Shown: in pieces, positions 17,199 through 25,568 of the stretch
Layout: every line of letters begins with the position of its first letter
Numbering within the stretch: position 1 is the first letter of the stretch
Assembly: GCF_044005705.1 (NCBI RefSeq)
Contig: NZ_JBIPKE010000015.1
Span: forward strand, 310,001-374,000
Source of the DNA: Marinoscillum luteum
Lineage (GTDB): Bacteria; Bacteroidota; Bacteroidia; Cytophagales; Cyclobacteriaceae
Length of the DNA: 64,000 bases
Direction of reading: 5' to 3'
The notes under the pieces: generated by a model
What the model saw: only the letters and a program-made list of their open reading frames with translations
Told to the model about the DNA's origin: nothing
Database searches by the model: none
Program-made: the position numbers and the translations under genes

Positions 17199-17447
17199 TC
17201 AGTCATTAAAAGTTTGATTTTCCAATCGATCAACTCGCCTTTCCAGGAAGTTGATCCGTTGATTCAGGAGATCATTCATTCCTTTAAATTCGGTTCGAAT
17301 GATCTCCGTGGTATTCTTTACCTGGGTAAGATCCTGCTCCACCTTTTTGAAGTCAGCCAGGAGCTGACGTAGAAAGTAAGCCACCACACCCAAAAGCAAA
17401 GACAGCACCCCGCTAAGGATTATATTCAGTTCAAGATTTTCCATCAC
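17199..17447 (-). CDS. single-span membrane protein with coiled coil (spanin/holin-like)
   Basis: An 82-residue protein. One transmembrane helix (IILSGVLSLLLGVVAYFLRQ, about residues 9-28) is followed by a heptad-rich coiled coil to the end (FKKVEQDLTQVKN ... INFLERRVDRLENQ). This form is frequent for phage lysis helpers and holin-like proteins. It overlaps the DUF5675 gene by 17 bp. Confidence 0.65.
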   Translation of the reverse strand: MMENLELNIILSGVLSLLLGVVAYFLRQLLADFKKVEQDLTQVKNTTEIIRTEFKGMNDLLNQRINFLERRVDRLENQTFND

Positions 17448-17838
17448 TAGTGATTTTTAGGAACACATCTTCTCGCAAATGCTTGGCACTAAACACATGC
17501 CCGTTCAATACATCACAAGCCTTTCTGGACGAGTCTCCACGCCCTGGTCCGGTAAGTACACTCACTGGGGCGATACATCCCTCCAGTTCCTTAAGTGCAT
17601 CATTGGCAGGATGAAAAAGAATCCCATCCCTACCAGGCACATCCATCACCAGGATGTGATTGCCTCGCTTTTCCGTATGTCGCTTAGACAGGAGATATCG
17701 CCCTTCAGGAATACAGGAAATATTCCGCTGGTTGTCCCACCATGGTAGCTCAATCGTATAGCAAAGAATAGAGCCATTATAGGTCAACCGTCCATTAGTT
17801 CCTTTGGGAAAGTACTTGCGAGTAAGAAGCAGCTCCAT
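17431..17838 (-). CDS. DUF5675 family protein
   Basis: A 135-residue protein with the DUF5675 pattern: NGRLTYNGSILCYTIELPW, SCIPEGRYLLSKRHTEK and ILFHPANDALKELEGCIAP. The ordered P-x-G-x-Y and FHPAN..L.GCI elements recall small L,D-transpeptidase-like or endopeptidase folds. Members occur in phage lysis regions. It lies between the putative structural gene and the small membrane genes, so cell-wall work is a reasonable inference. Confidence 0.85.
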   Translation of the reverse strand: MELLLTRKYFPKGTNGRLTYNGSILCYTIELPWWDNQRNISCIPEGRYLLSKRHTEKRGNHILVMDVPGRDGILFHPANDALKELEGCIAPVSVLTGPGRGDSSRKACDVLNGHVFSAKHLREDVFLKITSDGKS

Positions 17839-17846
17839 CAGTAGAA

Positions 17847-18620
17847 CTAGTTTTCTTCAACTGCTGCCGGCTGATCTACAGCCACCAGGGTTAGCGGGTT
17901 AAAGCTTCCATTCTTCAATGGATACATTTCACCATTCACCGATTGCACAAACTCAAGCCCCAATACCAGGTAGAGACTCTGTTGATTGTTTGCTGCCACC
18001 GCATTGCTCAACTCAATAGCCTCTTCCAATTGAGAACCCAGTGCCAGATCATTCGACTTGGTCACGGTCACTTCAAAGGTTTCATCCTCATAGTTGATAG
18101 CCGCCCCAGCTGACACGATCTTCACATGAGTTGCACCCTGAGGTCCCACAATAGTGTTACCAGGTACAAACTCTGGAATACTCACATTCAGAGTCCCAGC
18201 TACCCGATCAATAGCTGGCACATATGGAGTAAACAAAGTAGCACTCAGCTTGCTGTTGATATTGAAATCAAACCCACTGAGGAGGCCTTGAATACCAGCA
18301 GTCACAGTCCTTTTACCTCGCTCATTAACCGCATCTGATTGAATCACCCGGATCATCTCCTTAGTCAATCGGCTGGTTACTTTCTTGTCAGCCGCGTTCT
18401 GCAGCAACAGCCTGAAGGCCGTTCTCAATACCCTTCCGGCACGTCCTGCCTTCCCAAACTCACTACCGTTTTCACGGGTACGTTGAAAAGCCGGATCATT
18501 TTTGATCCGATCCGCATCCACACCTCCCTTTTCCCTGGCCAGGTAGCCATCAGAGGTCTTGTAGAAGGAAACATCCCCGATGGTTCCCTCCAGTTTCATT
18601 ATCCCTTTTTGTCTTGCCAT
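17847..18620 (-). CDS. putative structural protein of the phage-like module
   Basis: A 257-residue protein. The N-terminus has a striking conserved-looking segment, GTIGDVSFYKTSDGYLAREK (residues 13-32), followed by RTRENGSEFGKAGRAGRVLR, rich in basic residues and glycine. The C-terminal ~150 residues look beta-rich (FVPGNTIVGPQGATHVKIVS and similar). I know this type only as a recurrent Bacteroidota unknown that travels with DUF5675 and VapE genes. A capsid or DNA-packaging role is possible but not shown. Confidence 0.7.
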   Translation of the reverse strand: MARQKGIMKLEGTIGDVSFYKTSDGYLAREKGGVDADRIKNDPAFQRTRENGSEFGKAGRAGRVLRTAFRLLLQNAADKKVTSRLTKEMIRVIQSDAVNERGKRTVTAGIQGLLSGFDFNINSKLSATLFTPYVPAIDRVAGTLNVSIPEFVPGNTIVGPQGATHVKIVSAGAAINYEDETFEVTVTKSNDLALGSQLEEAIELSNAVAANNQQSLYLVLGLEFVQSVNGEMYPLKNGSFNPLTLVAVDQPAAVEEN

Positions 18621-19066
18621 TTATAAAAGCATTTTGATTTCAGGCAAGATGAGGAGGCTCTATGACCTCACTTCCCACTTCGGGACAGTTCGGTAACACT
18701 TAGGCAAAACATAGCTAAAACATGATTGTATGATGGACAAGACATGCAGGATAGACAAACCATACCAAAGCCCTGGATAAAGCATACATAGTGCATGCTT
18801 TAGGTTATTCCAGTGGCTTCTTACTACGCTACTACAGCGACTACTTCTACTACCATTTAACTACACTTGCTACTACAGTTACTCTTTTGATATTCAATAC
18901 TTTAAATCAAAATGTAGTAGAGTAGTAAAGGAATCAGAACAATTCTCCTTAAGCACTCTCTCTTACTCATAAAAACACTCATAACCAGCCACTTAAATAA
19001 AATGACTGGCTACTCATAAGAGTCCATTAAAACTGAAGTAGAAGTAGTAAATCAGGCAGGCAGCAA
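18621..19066. other. 446-bp spacer with CTAC repeats and a hairpin; possible replication or control region
   Basis: No gene. Between about 18818 and 18885 ACTAC/CTACTAC motifs recur many times; their complement GTAGTAG appears near 18913 and 19031. TAAAGCAT (18778-18785) and ATGCTTTA (18795-18802) form a perfect 8-bp stem. Lying between a VapE-type helicase and the structural genes, this could hold an origin or a promoter. That is inference. Confidence 0.45.
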
Positions 19067-20326
19067 CTACACTTCTTCGCTACGAAGACCGTGCTGGTAT
19101 TGCATATCAGAGCTGTGGAGATGCTCGATCACAGGATGGACATAGCGAGGCTGCCCGTGGATCCGCTTAGACACCTTGTTGTTAAAGCCCAGCTTCTCCA
19201 TGGCCATATTCAGCTTCCGGATCGAAAGCTTCATATTGGAATAAGCATTGAGTTTGGTCAGTATCTCGGAAGGCATAAGGAAAGTTGCCAGGGGATTATC
19301 TGCTGTAGTAGGCTCATACAACCTGATCAGCCACTCCTCTTCAGGAGAGCTCTGCCGGAATAGATTGTTCATCACATTGAGGATCCTCATTTCCTCCTGC
19401 TGGAACCAGTAAGGAAACCCTTGCTTTAGTAGATGCAAGGCTTGCGCCCAAACCTTGGCCATCTCAATCTTATGGTCAAAGTGAATCCCATTTACTTTAA
19501 AGACCAGATACCGCCTGTTCTCATTATCAGTCAGGAACTGAGTATTGTTGACACTTCCCATAAAGCTGCACACTCTGTCCCGCTTCCGGCTGAATCTGTG
19601 CCAGGTCTTTCGGTTTGTCACAAATGGGGCGGTGATGATGGCCTTCATACTATTGAAGTCCTTACCAAAGATCGTCTCCAGCTGGTCATCAATATTCACA
19701 AACCACTTCTCAGCAAGGTAATTGGCCGTGTTGTTATCCGTAAGAGATGGGTTGATATGAGAGCAGACAAGAAAGTCCTCCAGTCCTTTTGGGCACAACC
19801 TATTCAACCAGGTTGTCTTTCCTATTCCCTGGCCACCTGCCAGGATCAGACAGAGCTGGTTAGTGCCTTGCCCCAGCACAGTCGCCACACTCCCCACCAA
19901 CCACTTTTGAAGGTATGGTTTCCAGAGCTGCTGCAGGTGTACATTCTCCACTGAGACTTCATCGATTTGCACACTTTCCGCCAGCTTTTGAATGTGATCC
20001 ACCCCGTCATGATCAGGCAGTGTTTCAAAGTAGGCTTTCAGGGGGTGGTGGTTTTTCACCAGGTGAGAGTTAAGTATTTTGATCAGAACAGCATCCGAAA
20101 CTTTAAAGCCATCCACCTGCAATTCAATCCAGATCGAATTGATCCGTGCTTCATCCAGCACCTGAAATCGCTTTTCCTCAACGGGTCGGTATTCTACCTC
20201 CAGGGTAAGGTCGTTCCTCCTGAACTCATACTTCAGATCCAGATAGTCTTTCACCTCCAGGATCTGGTGTTTTTTCTTCTTGCTGTTAGGCTTCTTTTGA
20301 ATGTCCTGGTGCTCAAGCATAGGCAT
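19067..20326 (-). CDS. VapE-type helicase (virulence-associated E family)
   Basis: A 419-residue P-loop ATPase. Walker A is AGGQGIGKTTW (about 163-173), Walker B is KWFVNIDD (about 208-215), and the family signature SVNNTQFLTDNENRRYLVF follows near residue 256. VapE-family proteins serve as replication helicases of phages and satellites. The N-terminal ~130 residues lack a visible primase motif. The start overlaps the upstream gene's stop by 14 bp. This is the replication gene of the module and the best evidence that it is or was a mobile element. Confidence 0.9.
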   Translation of the reverse strand: MPMLEHQDIQKKPNSKKKKHQILEVKDYLDLKYEFRRNDLTLEVEYRPVEEKRFQVLDEARINSIWIELQVDGFKVSDAVLIKILNSHLVKNHHPLKAYFETLPDHDGVDHIQKLAESVQIDEVSVENVHLQQLWKPYLQKWLVGSVATVLGQGTNQLCLILAGGQGIGKTTWLNRLCPKGLEDFLVCSHINPSLTDNNTANYLAEKWFVNIDDQLETIFGKDFNSMKAIITAPFVTNRKTWHRFSRKRDRVCSFMGSVNNTQFLTDNENRRYLVFKVNGIHFDHKIEMAKVWAQALHLLKQGFPYWFQQEEMRILNVMNNLFRQSSPEEEWLIRLYEPTTADNPLATFLMPSEILTKLNAYSNMKLSIRKLNMAMEKLGFNNKVSKRIHGQPRYVHPVIEHLHSSDMQYQHGLRSEEV

Positions 20327-20816
20327 TCATTTTCATTTCCGCCAATTCCCTTTCCCACCTAGCTTGGACATTCTTGTTCAAAATACGCCAGAGCTGCTCT
20401 CGCTCTCCAGCTTCTAGTCCCCTAATCATTTCCACTATTGAGCTCGACAATTGCACTTCGCCATTCTTGTAATGACATATTGCCTCTTGTACCAGGTAAG
20501 AATTACCCTTCGCTATCCAGGCTGGAAAGTCCATAATCCCGTGTATGATACAGATCGCCTCCAGGCTCTCTTTGTCATTCAGCAACTGGTGATAACCTGC
20601 TGACCCCTTTAGGGATAATTCTATAGCCAGTTGATCATAGGCCTGCAAAGTGGTTATCACCTCATGTTGGTAGTCAATAAGGGCTTTGATGATCTGGTTT
20701 TGGATATTCAGGAATCGGTCACTGACCTTATCCTGATCAGCCAAGTATTGCAGGTTGTCCTGGAGCTTTCTCACGGCTTTTTCAAAGCGTTCGTTCGCTT
20801 GATCAAACCTTTTCAT
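20313..20816 (-). CDS. hypothetical helical protein upstream of VapE
   Basis: A 167-residue protein starting at ATG 20816, which overlaps the upstream HTH gene's stop by 4 bp (ATGA). The open frame extends further, but that part lies inside the HTH gene. The protein is mostly charged helices (FDQANERFEKAVRKLQDNLQ; LEAGEREQLWRILNKNVQAR) with no motif I recognise. It may support replication by VapE. Confidence 0.7.
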   Translation of the reverse strand: MKRFDQANERFEKAVRKLQDNLQYLADQDKVSDRFLNIQNQIIKALIDYQHEVITTLQAYDQLAIELSLKGSAGYHQLLNDKESLEAICIIHGIMDFPAWIAKGNSYLVQEAICHYKNGEVQLSSSIVEMIRGLEAGEREQLWRILNKNVQARWERELAEMKMNAYA

Positions 20817-21010
20817 TTCACATCCAGATAAGGTGGGTAGCCCAGGCATTCATAGATTTTCATAACCTGCTTCGGAGTGTACAGTAAACCGACCCGTTTA
20901 CCAATCTCTTTCTGATGTGGGTCGATCCATTTCTTCATAATCTTATTGCTTACATCGTAAGCATTGGCGAGCTCAGATAGGCTCATGGGAGTTGCTATAA
21001 AATCATTCAT
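20813..21010 (-). CDS. small HTH protein (DUF4248-like)
   Basis: A 65-residue DNA-binding-type protein: SLSELANAYDVSNKIMKKWI forms a helix-turn-helix and GLLYTPKQVMKIYECLGYPP closes it. This pattern (LA..Y, TPKQV..I...LG.P) resembles DUF4248 and related small Bacteroidota proteins. It overlaps the next gene by 4 bp and probably regulates or recruits the replication genes. Confidence 0.65.
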   Translation of the reverse strand: MNDFIATPMSLSELANAYDVSNKIMKKWIDPHQKEIGKRVGLLYTPKQVMKIYECLGYPPYLDVK

Positions 21011-21240
21011 CGTGGTAAAGCGTTTTTGGTAAGGTTAAGGAATGACCGGGAGCGTTTCAACCAGCTGGTTTCATCCCGTCACAATCAGTAAGAAACTGTC
21101 TATCAGTGGCCTGAAACATAAAGATTCGGTAATCTCATAGCTTCATTGAGTGGGTTAGTGTCCATACTCATTCATCTCAATACAAATACCAGCATACCAT
21201 TCATAAACTTATGGTGTGTGATATTCATTTAGCCACAAAC

Positions 21241-21555
21241 TCATTGATTTAACCGAAGAGCAGTTTCTTCCTGAATTTCCTTCTGGCTCTTCACACGACC
21301 TTGTTCAATCCAGGCTACCAGCTCAGATTTCTTGAAGTACACCTTCTTACCACGCTTATAGAATGGGATTTCATTTTTGCTTGTGCGGCCATAGAGAGTG
21401 GCCACAGCATCACCAAGGAACCTGGCCGCTTCACGTACGTTCAGCAGCCTATCTTCTTCGCCTTCCGGCTCAGAAGCCTTGTGATCTCTCACACTTACCA
21501 AGAGCCCCTCGATCCGATCCAGGCGCTCATATAATTCTTGAAAAGGGTTTTCCAT
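21241..21555 (-). CDS. helix-turn-helix (excisionase-like) protein
   Basis: A 104-residue protein with an N-terminal helix (residues 2-25) and a HTH_17 domain (about 38-85): LLNVREAARFLGDAVATLYG, then FYKRGKKVYFKKSELVAWIE. This is the usual Bacteroidota excisionase/small regulator form and the first gene of the minus-strand module. A recombinase would be expected nearby but none is seen. Confidence 0.82.
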   Translation of the reverse strand: MENPFQELYERLDRIEGLLVSVRDHKASEPEGEEDRLLNVREAARFLGDAVATLYGRTSKNEIPFYKRGKKVYFKKSELVAWIEQGRVKSQKEIQEETALRLNQ

Positions 21556-22018
21556 TGCAAACTTGTTTAGCTTCTGTTTGCAATATTTGGAAGTTGATTT
21601 TTATGGGTTCTTAGTTTGGGAAGGTGCGGTCAAAAGATCGAAAAAGAAAGCTTAAGAAGTATGAATTCGGATTAAATTAGCTGTCAGATAATGACGTAAA
21701 AAATGCCCTCAACTTTAAATATTGTTCTACTTCATATATTGTCCCAATTTTGACCCAAAAACCACCCCAAACAGGTCAAAAACAAAGAAAACTAACCAAA
21801 AATAGAGTAATCCGTGTACCTCTATTGTACCCCTTAACAATTAACTAACTGATAATCAATAAAAAGAACTTTCTGTATCGGCAAGTAATGCCCATTCATC
21901 TTTATCAATCTCAGAAAGCCAAAAAGTACATTGGAGAATCAGTGTACATGGATCGAGCATCAAACTGGGTAGTTGATGAAGTATTGAGCTCCATTTGTAC
22001 CTGATATTGGCTAAGGCC
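21556..22018. other. gene-free stretch between phage-like module and arsenic operon
   Basis: AT-rich with no convincing ORF on either strand. TTTTGACCCAAAAACCACCC near 21748 and tandem C/A-rich words might mark an old attachment site, but I cannot find a partner repeat at 16.6 kb. Confidence 0.35.
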
Positions 22019-22049
22019 TTGCTTATCTCAATAACTCATCGTAATATTG
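22019..22049 (+). promoter_or_regulatory. promoter of the arsenic operon
   Basis: TTG (22019-22021), a 20-bp spacer and TAATATTG (22042-22049) fit the Bacteroidota TTG/TAnnTTTG consensus with one mismatch. The -7 box is covered by the proposed ArsR operator. Confidence 0.55.
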
Positions 22050-22061
22050 CAATGACATAAC
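22038..22061 (+). promoter_or_regulatory. ArsR operator candidate 1
   Basis: ATCGTAATATTGCAATGACA and its flank are nearly repeated at 22426-22449 (ATCGTCATATTGCAATAACA). The core ATATTGCAAT is symmetric. It covers the -7 element upstream of arsR, consistent with repression relieved by arsenite. Confidence 0.65.
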
Positions 22062-22071
22062 GCAAAGAAAG

Positions 22072-22407
22072 ATGGGAGTAACCAAGACAGACCTTTTTTC
22101 AACCGTACAAAACGAAGTAGCCGTGGCAGCAAAGGCATTTGCTCACCCCGCCCGTGTAGCCATCATTCAGCATTTGCTTAGAACCAATGCCTGTGTCAAT
22201 GGAGATTTGGTGCAGGAATTGGGCCTGGCTCAGGCCACTGTGAGTCAGCACCTGCGTGAATTAAAAGACATTGGCATCATCAAGGGCACCATTGAAGGAT
22301 CACGCATTAGCTACTGTATCAATCCGGTGCGGTGGGCCGAGATCAAAAGTCAGTTTAATGAAATTTTCAATCAGTTTGATTCACCCTCTTCACAGGAATG
22401 TTGCTAA
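22072..22407 (+). CDS. arsR: ArsR-family transcriptional repressor
   Basis: A 111-residue winged-helix repressor. KAFAHPARVAIIQHLLRTNA starts the domain. The usual ELCVC metal-binding motif on helix alpha-3 is absent (here ACVNGDLVQELGLAQATVSQ). The wing region is IIKGTIEGSRISYCINPVRW. A CC pair at the very C-terminus and C67-type residues could instead bind As(III). It opens an operon with DUF6428, phosphatase-like ArsC, metallophosphoesterase and Acr3 genes. Two near-identical operator-like sequences flank it. Confidence 0.9.
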   Translation: MGVTKTDLFSTVQNEVAVAAKAFAHPARVAIIQHLLRTNACVNGDLVQELGLAQATVSQHLRELKDIGIIKGTIEGSRISYCINPVRWAEIKSQFNEIFNQFDSPSSQECC

Positions 22408-22425
22408 AAAAAATTATCTAATCAT

Positions 22426-22449
22426 ATCGTCATATTGCAATAACATCAC
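22426..22449 (+). promoter_or_regulatory. ArsR operator candidate 2
   Basis: A second copy of the arsR-upstream element (19 of the last 19-24 positions agree except at three bases), located between arsR and the DUF6428 gene. No good promoter is visible at this copy, so it may be a second binding site or a roadblock that sets the level of the downstream genes. Confidence 0.55.
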
Positions 22450-22454
22450 AATAC

Positions 22455-22925
22455 ATGAAATTATCAGAAATCAAATCAGCCTTATCCGAAATACAGGAAG
22501 TCAAATTCCGCCTACCCAATGGGAAGTATGTTCCTTCACATTTTCACGTCACTGAGGTAGGAAGTATTCAGAAGCACTTTATTGACTGTGGCGGAACGGT
22601 GAGAAAAGAGACAGTAGTCAATTTCCAACTTTTCACAGCTGCTGATTACGATCACCGACTGAGTGCTCAGAAACTTCACGCCATCATAGAACTCTCAGAA
22701 AAGCACCTCGGGCTGGAGGATTCGGATATTGAAGTGGAGCATCAGGGAGAAACCATAGGAAAGTATGGCCTGGAGTTTCAAAATGGTTCGTTTCAATTGA
22801 CCAACAAACAAACCGATTGCCTGGCCAAGGAAAAATGCGGTATTCCAGTGGAAAAACCAAAAATCAGAATTTCATCGTTTGCCGCTCAGGAAAACGCTTG
22901 TACTCCTGGATCAGGATGTTGTTAA
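22455..22925 (+). CDS. DUF6428 family protein
   Basis: A 156-residue protein matching the small DUF6428 family, which recurs in Bacteroidota arsenic operons. SHFHVTEVGSIQKHFIDCGG near residue 30 is characteristic. The C-terminus has several cysteines (CLAKEKCG; ACTPGSGCC), suggesting thiol chemistry or arsenite binding. Its function is unknown. It lies in the operon between arsR and the reductase. Confidence 0.85.
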   Translation: MKLSEIKSALSEIQEVKFRLPNGKYVPSHFHVTEVGSIQKHFIDCGGTVRKETVVNFQLFTAADYDHRLSAQKLHAIIELSEKHLGLEDSDIEVEHQGETIGKYGLEFQNGSFQLTNKQTDCLAKEKCGIPVEKPKIRISSFAAQENACTPGSGCC

Positions 22926-22948
22926 TCAAAAAAATCAGCTCATAAATC

Positions 22949-23575
22949 ATGCAAACACAAAACTTAGCAGTGCATCCGGAACTTCAACTGACCATTGAAA
23001 AAGCAAGGGAGCAAAACATTTCGGAAGAGCGCCTTGCCGTGCTCAAACCACTGATCGAATACATTCAGACCAAAATGGATCAGGGCAAAGAAGTCAACCT
23101 CAACTTTATTTGCACCCATAACTCTCGAAGAAGCCAGTTCTCCCAGATTTGGGCACAGACGGCAGCCAACTATTTCGGCATTCCGGCGCTTTGCTATTCG
23201 GGGGGTGTGGAAGTTACCGCATTCAATGAGAGAGCAGTAGCATCTATTAAGCGGAGTGGTTTTAGGGTTTCCTCCAAAGGCGACAGCAACCCTATTTATC
23301 TCATTTCTCATTCTGATGATAAAGAGCCCATCAAGGCCTTTTCAAAACTCTTCGACGATCCCATCAATCGGGCAGATCAGTTTGCCGCGGTGATGACGTG
23401 TTCGCACGCAGATGAGAATTGCCCGTTCATCCCGGGAACAGAAAAGAGAATTCCCGTGCGATATGACGATCCCAAGGAATTTGATGGCACCCCTGAGGAA
23501 GCAGAGCGATATGATCAGGGATCAATGCAGATCGCTTCTGAGATGTTTTATACATTCTCACAGGTCAAAAAATGA
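22949..23575 (+). CDS. arsC: low-molecular-weight phosphatase-type arsenate reductase
   Basis: A 208-residue protein of the arsenate reductase/LMW-PTPase fold. The catalytic loop is FICTHNSRRSQFSQIW, with C55-x5-R61, followed later by CSHADENCPFIPG carrying further cysteines. Length (~208) is longer than the ~130-residue thioredoxin-type ArsC and matches the Bacteroidota protein-tyrosine-phosphatase group seen in arsenic operons. It reduces arsenate to arsenite for export by Acr3. Its stop overlaps the next gene by 4 bp. Confidence 0.9.
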   Translation: MQTQNLAVHPELQLTIEKAREQNISEERLAVLKPLIEYIQTKMDQGKEVNLNFICTHNSRRSQFSQIWAQTAANYFGIPALCYSGGVEVTAFNERAVASIKRSGFRVSSKGDSNPIYLISHSDDKEPIKAFSKLFDDPINRADQFAAVMTCSHADENCPFIPGTEKRIPVRYDDPKEFDGTPEEAERYDQGSMQIASEMFYTFSQVKK

Positions 23576-24342
23576 AAATAGCCTTCTTTTCAGACATACA
23601 TGCCAATCTGCCCGCGCTCGATGCCTTCTTCAGGGATATCGAACAAGTAAGACCAGACGCCCTATACTGTCTGGGAGATCTGGTGGGCTACAATGTCTGG
23701 GCCAATGAGGTGGTTGAAGCCATAAGAAAACGCCACATTCCTACCATTATGGGGAATCATGAAGAGGCTCTGCTTCTACCCCTCAAGGAAGATAACAGGT
23801 CTGCCAAAGGGATCACTGCGAGGTTGCTCACCACGGAAAACAAGAACTACCTGACCAATCTTCCCAGGCACCTCAAACTCGTCTTTGAGACCAGCGGGGA
23901 GCGTTTCACCCTTTTGCTGGTGCATGGTAGCCCAAAAGCTGTGAATGACTACCTGGTAGAGGACTACCCTGAAGACGAAATCGTGGAAATGATGGAAGCG
24001 CAAGATGCACAGCTTGTGTTGTGTGGGCATACGCATATCCCATATCACCGAACCATTCAGACAGGAATGGATTACACCCATGTAGTCAATATTGGTTCTG
24101 TAGGGAAGCCAAAAGATGGTGACCCCAGGCTGTGCTACGCCCTAGTTACCCTGGATGAAAATCTTTCAAAACACAACCCAAATGCGATTCGGGTGGAATT
24201 CAGAAGAGTAAACTACGACATAGATGCAGCTGTAAGTGCCATAAAAGAAAGTGAATTCCCTAATGAATTGGCAGATCAACTTCTGCAAGCCAAATCGTTA
24301 TCAAACCATCATCACAATCATGACCAATACGAAAAAACTTAG
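23572..24342 (+). CDS. metallophosphoesterase
   Basis: A 256-residue calcineurin-like phosphoesterase of the YfcE/MPP type. Metal-binding motifs are in order: SDIHANLPAL (residues 7-16), LGDLVGYNVW (about 40-49), MGNHEEAL (about 61-68), LVHGSPK and CGHTHIPY (about 144-151). It is translationally coupled to the reductase (ATGA) and to Acr3 (23-bp overlap). Its role in arsenic resistance is not obvious; similar genes travel with ars operons in related bacteria. Confidence 0.92.
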   Translation: MKIAFFSDIHANLPALDAFFRDIEQVRPDALYCLGDLVGYNVWANEVVEAIRKRHIPTIMGNHEEALLLPLKEDNRSAKGITARLLTTENKNYLTNLPRHLKLVFETSGERFTLLLVHGSPKAVNDYLVEDYPEDEIVEMMEAQDAQLVLCGHTHIPYHRTIQTGMDYTHVVNIGSVGKPKDGDPRLCYALVTLDENLSKHNPNAIRVEFRRVNYDIDAAVSAIKESEFPNELADQLLQAKSLSNHHHNHDQYEKT

Positions 24343-25372
24343 TTTCCTTGATCAGTACCTCACCCTTTGGATATTCCTTGCCATGGCCATTGGAGTAGGC
24401 ATTGGCTATTTGTTTCCATCTACCTCCACCTTCATTGATTCGTTTAGTAGTGGTAGCACCAATATTCCCATTGCCATAGGCTTGATCCTGATGATGTACC
24501 CACCGCTGGCCAAAGTGAATTACAAGCTGCTGCCGCAAGTCTTTAAAAACGTAAAGGTTCTTTCCATTTCATTGTTGCTCAATTGGATCATCGGTCCTGT
24601 TCTGATGTTCATTTTGGCCCTGACCTTCCTGCAGGATTACCCCGAATACATGGTTGGGCTCATTCTGATCGGGCTTGCCCGATGCATTGCTATGGTGCTG
24701 GTATGGAATGATCTGGCAGAAGGGAGTAGTGAATACGGCGCAGGATTAGTGGCTCTGAACAGCATTTTCCAGGTGTTTGCTTACAGTTTTTATGCCTGGT
24801 TGTTTATTACGGTTTTACCCCCCTATTTTGGTTTTGATGGAGCCATTGTGGACATATCCATTGTCACCATTGCAGAAAGTGTGGCCATCTACCTGGGCAT
24901 TCCATTTTTGATGGGAATCCTTAGCAGAGTGGTATTGGTAAAAGCAAAGGGAGAAGACTGGTACAAAACCAGGTTTATCCCAACCATTTCTCCCATTACC
25001 CTGATTGCCTTGTTATTTACCATCGTGGTAATGTTCTCCCTAAAAGGTGAACTGATCGTGCAGATCCCCATGGATGTCGTGAGAATCGCTATTCCGCTAT
25101 TGATCTATTTTGCTTTGATGTTCCTGATTGGTTTCTTCATCAGCAAAGCGATGGGAGCCGATTATGACAAAAACGCATCCATTGCATTTACAGCGGCCGG
25201 AAACAATTTTGAATTGGCCATAGCCGTGGCCATTGCTGTTTTTGGTCTCAATTCGGGACAAGCATTTACCGGAGTAATAGGCCCACTGGTGGAAGTCCCG
25301 GCATTGATTCTATTGGTACGGGTAGCATTTTGGCTCAGAAAAAAGTACTACCCTGCCAAACCAGTTCAATAG
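24320..25372 (+). CDS. acr3: Acr3-type arsenite efflux permease
   Basis: A 350-residue integral membrane protein with about ten hydrophobic segments. Family features include the N-terminal YLTLWIFLAMAIGVGIGYLF and GLARCIAMVLVWNDLA, in which the cysteine needed for arsenite transport lies. GNNFELAIAVAIAVFG is the conserved late segment. The start at ATG 24320 fits the family, although the frame is open from 24251. It exports arsenite from the cytoplasm and closes the ars operon. Confidence 0.93.
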   Translation: MTNTKKLSFLDQYLTLWIFLAMAIGVGIGYLFPSTSTFIDSFSSGSTNIPIAIGLILMMYPPLAKVNYKLLPQVFKNVKVLSISLLLNWIIGPVLMFILALTFLQDYPEYMVGLILIGLARCIAMVLVWNDLAEGSSEYGAGLVALNSIFQVFAYSFYAWLFITVLPPYFGFDGAIVDISIVTIAESVAIYLGIPFLMGILSRVVLVKAKGEDWYKTRFIPTISPITLIALLFTIVVMFSLKGELIVQIPMDVVRIAIPLLIYFALMFLIGFFISKAMGADYDKNASIAFTAAGNNFELAIAVAIAVFGLNSGQAFTGVIGPLVEVPALILLVRVAFWLRKKYYPAKPVQ

Positions 25373-25457
25373 TAAACCCATAAGTACTTGATTACTCAAG
25401 GCTAATTGAATAATTTGTATGGGAGCTGGCGGCTTTACTCCTAAAAGCTCAAAATAG

Positions 25458-25500
25458 GTGGGTCTAATATTAGCCCACTGGATAAGACCGATTGTATCGG
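25458..25500. terminator. paired hairpins after the ars operon
   Basis: Two short palindromes follow acr3. GTGGG-(T)-CTAATATTAG-CCCAC at 25458-25478 has one bulged base. CCGAT-TGT-ATCGG at 25488-25500 is followed shortly by CCCTTTT. They may end the ars transcript; the spacer has no gene. Confidence 0.4.
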
Positions 25501-25568
25501 ACAACCCTTTTGATGTATTTTGAGACACTCAAACTAGCTATGAGCAAAAACAGCCTGATCGGAAGTAT

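Noticed and set aside
21556..22018. Attachment site or lost integrase beside the VapE module
   Set aside because: I found no integrase coding remnant and no matching direct repeat near 16.6 kb by eye. A dot-plot would be needed.
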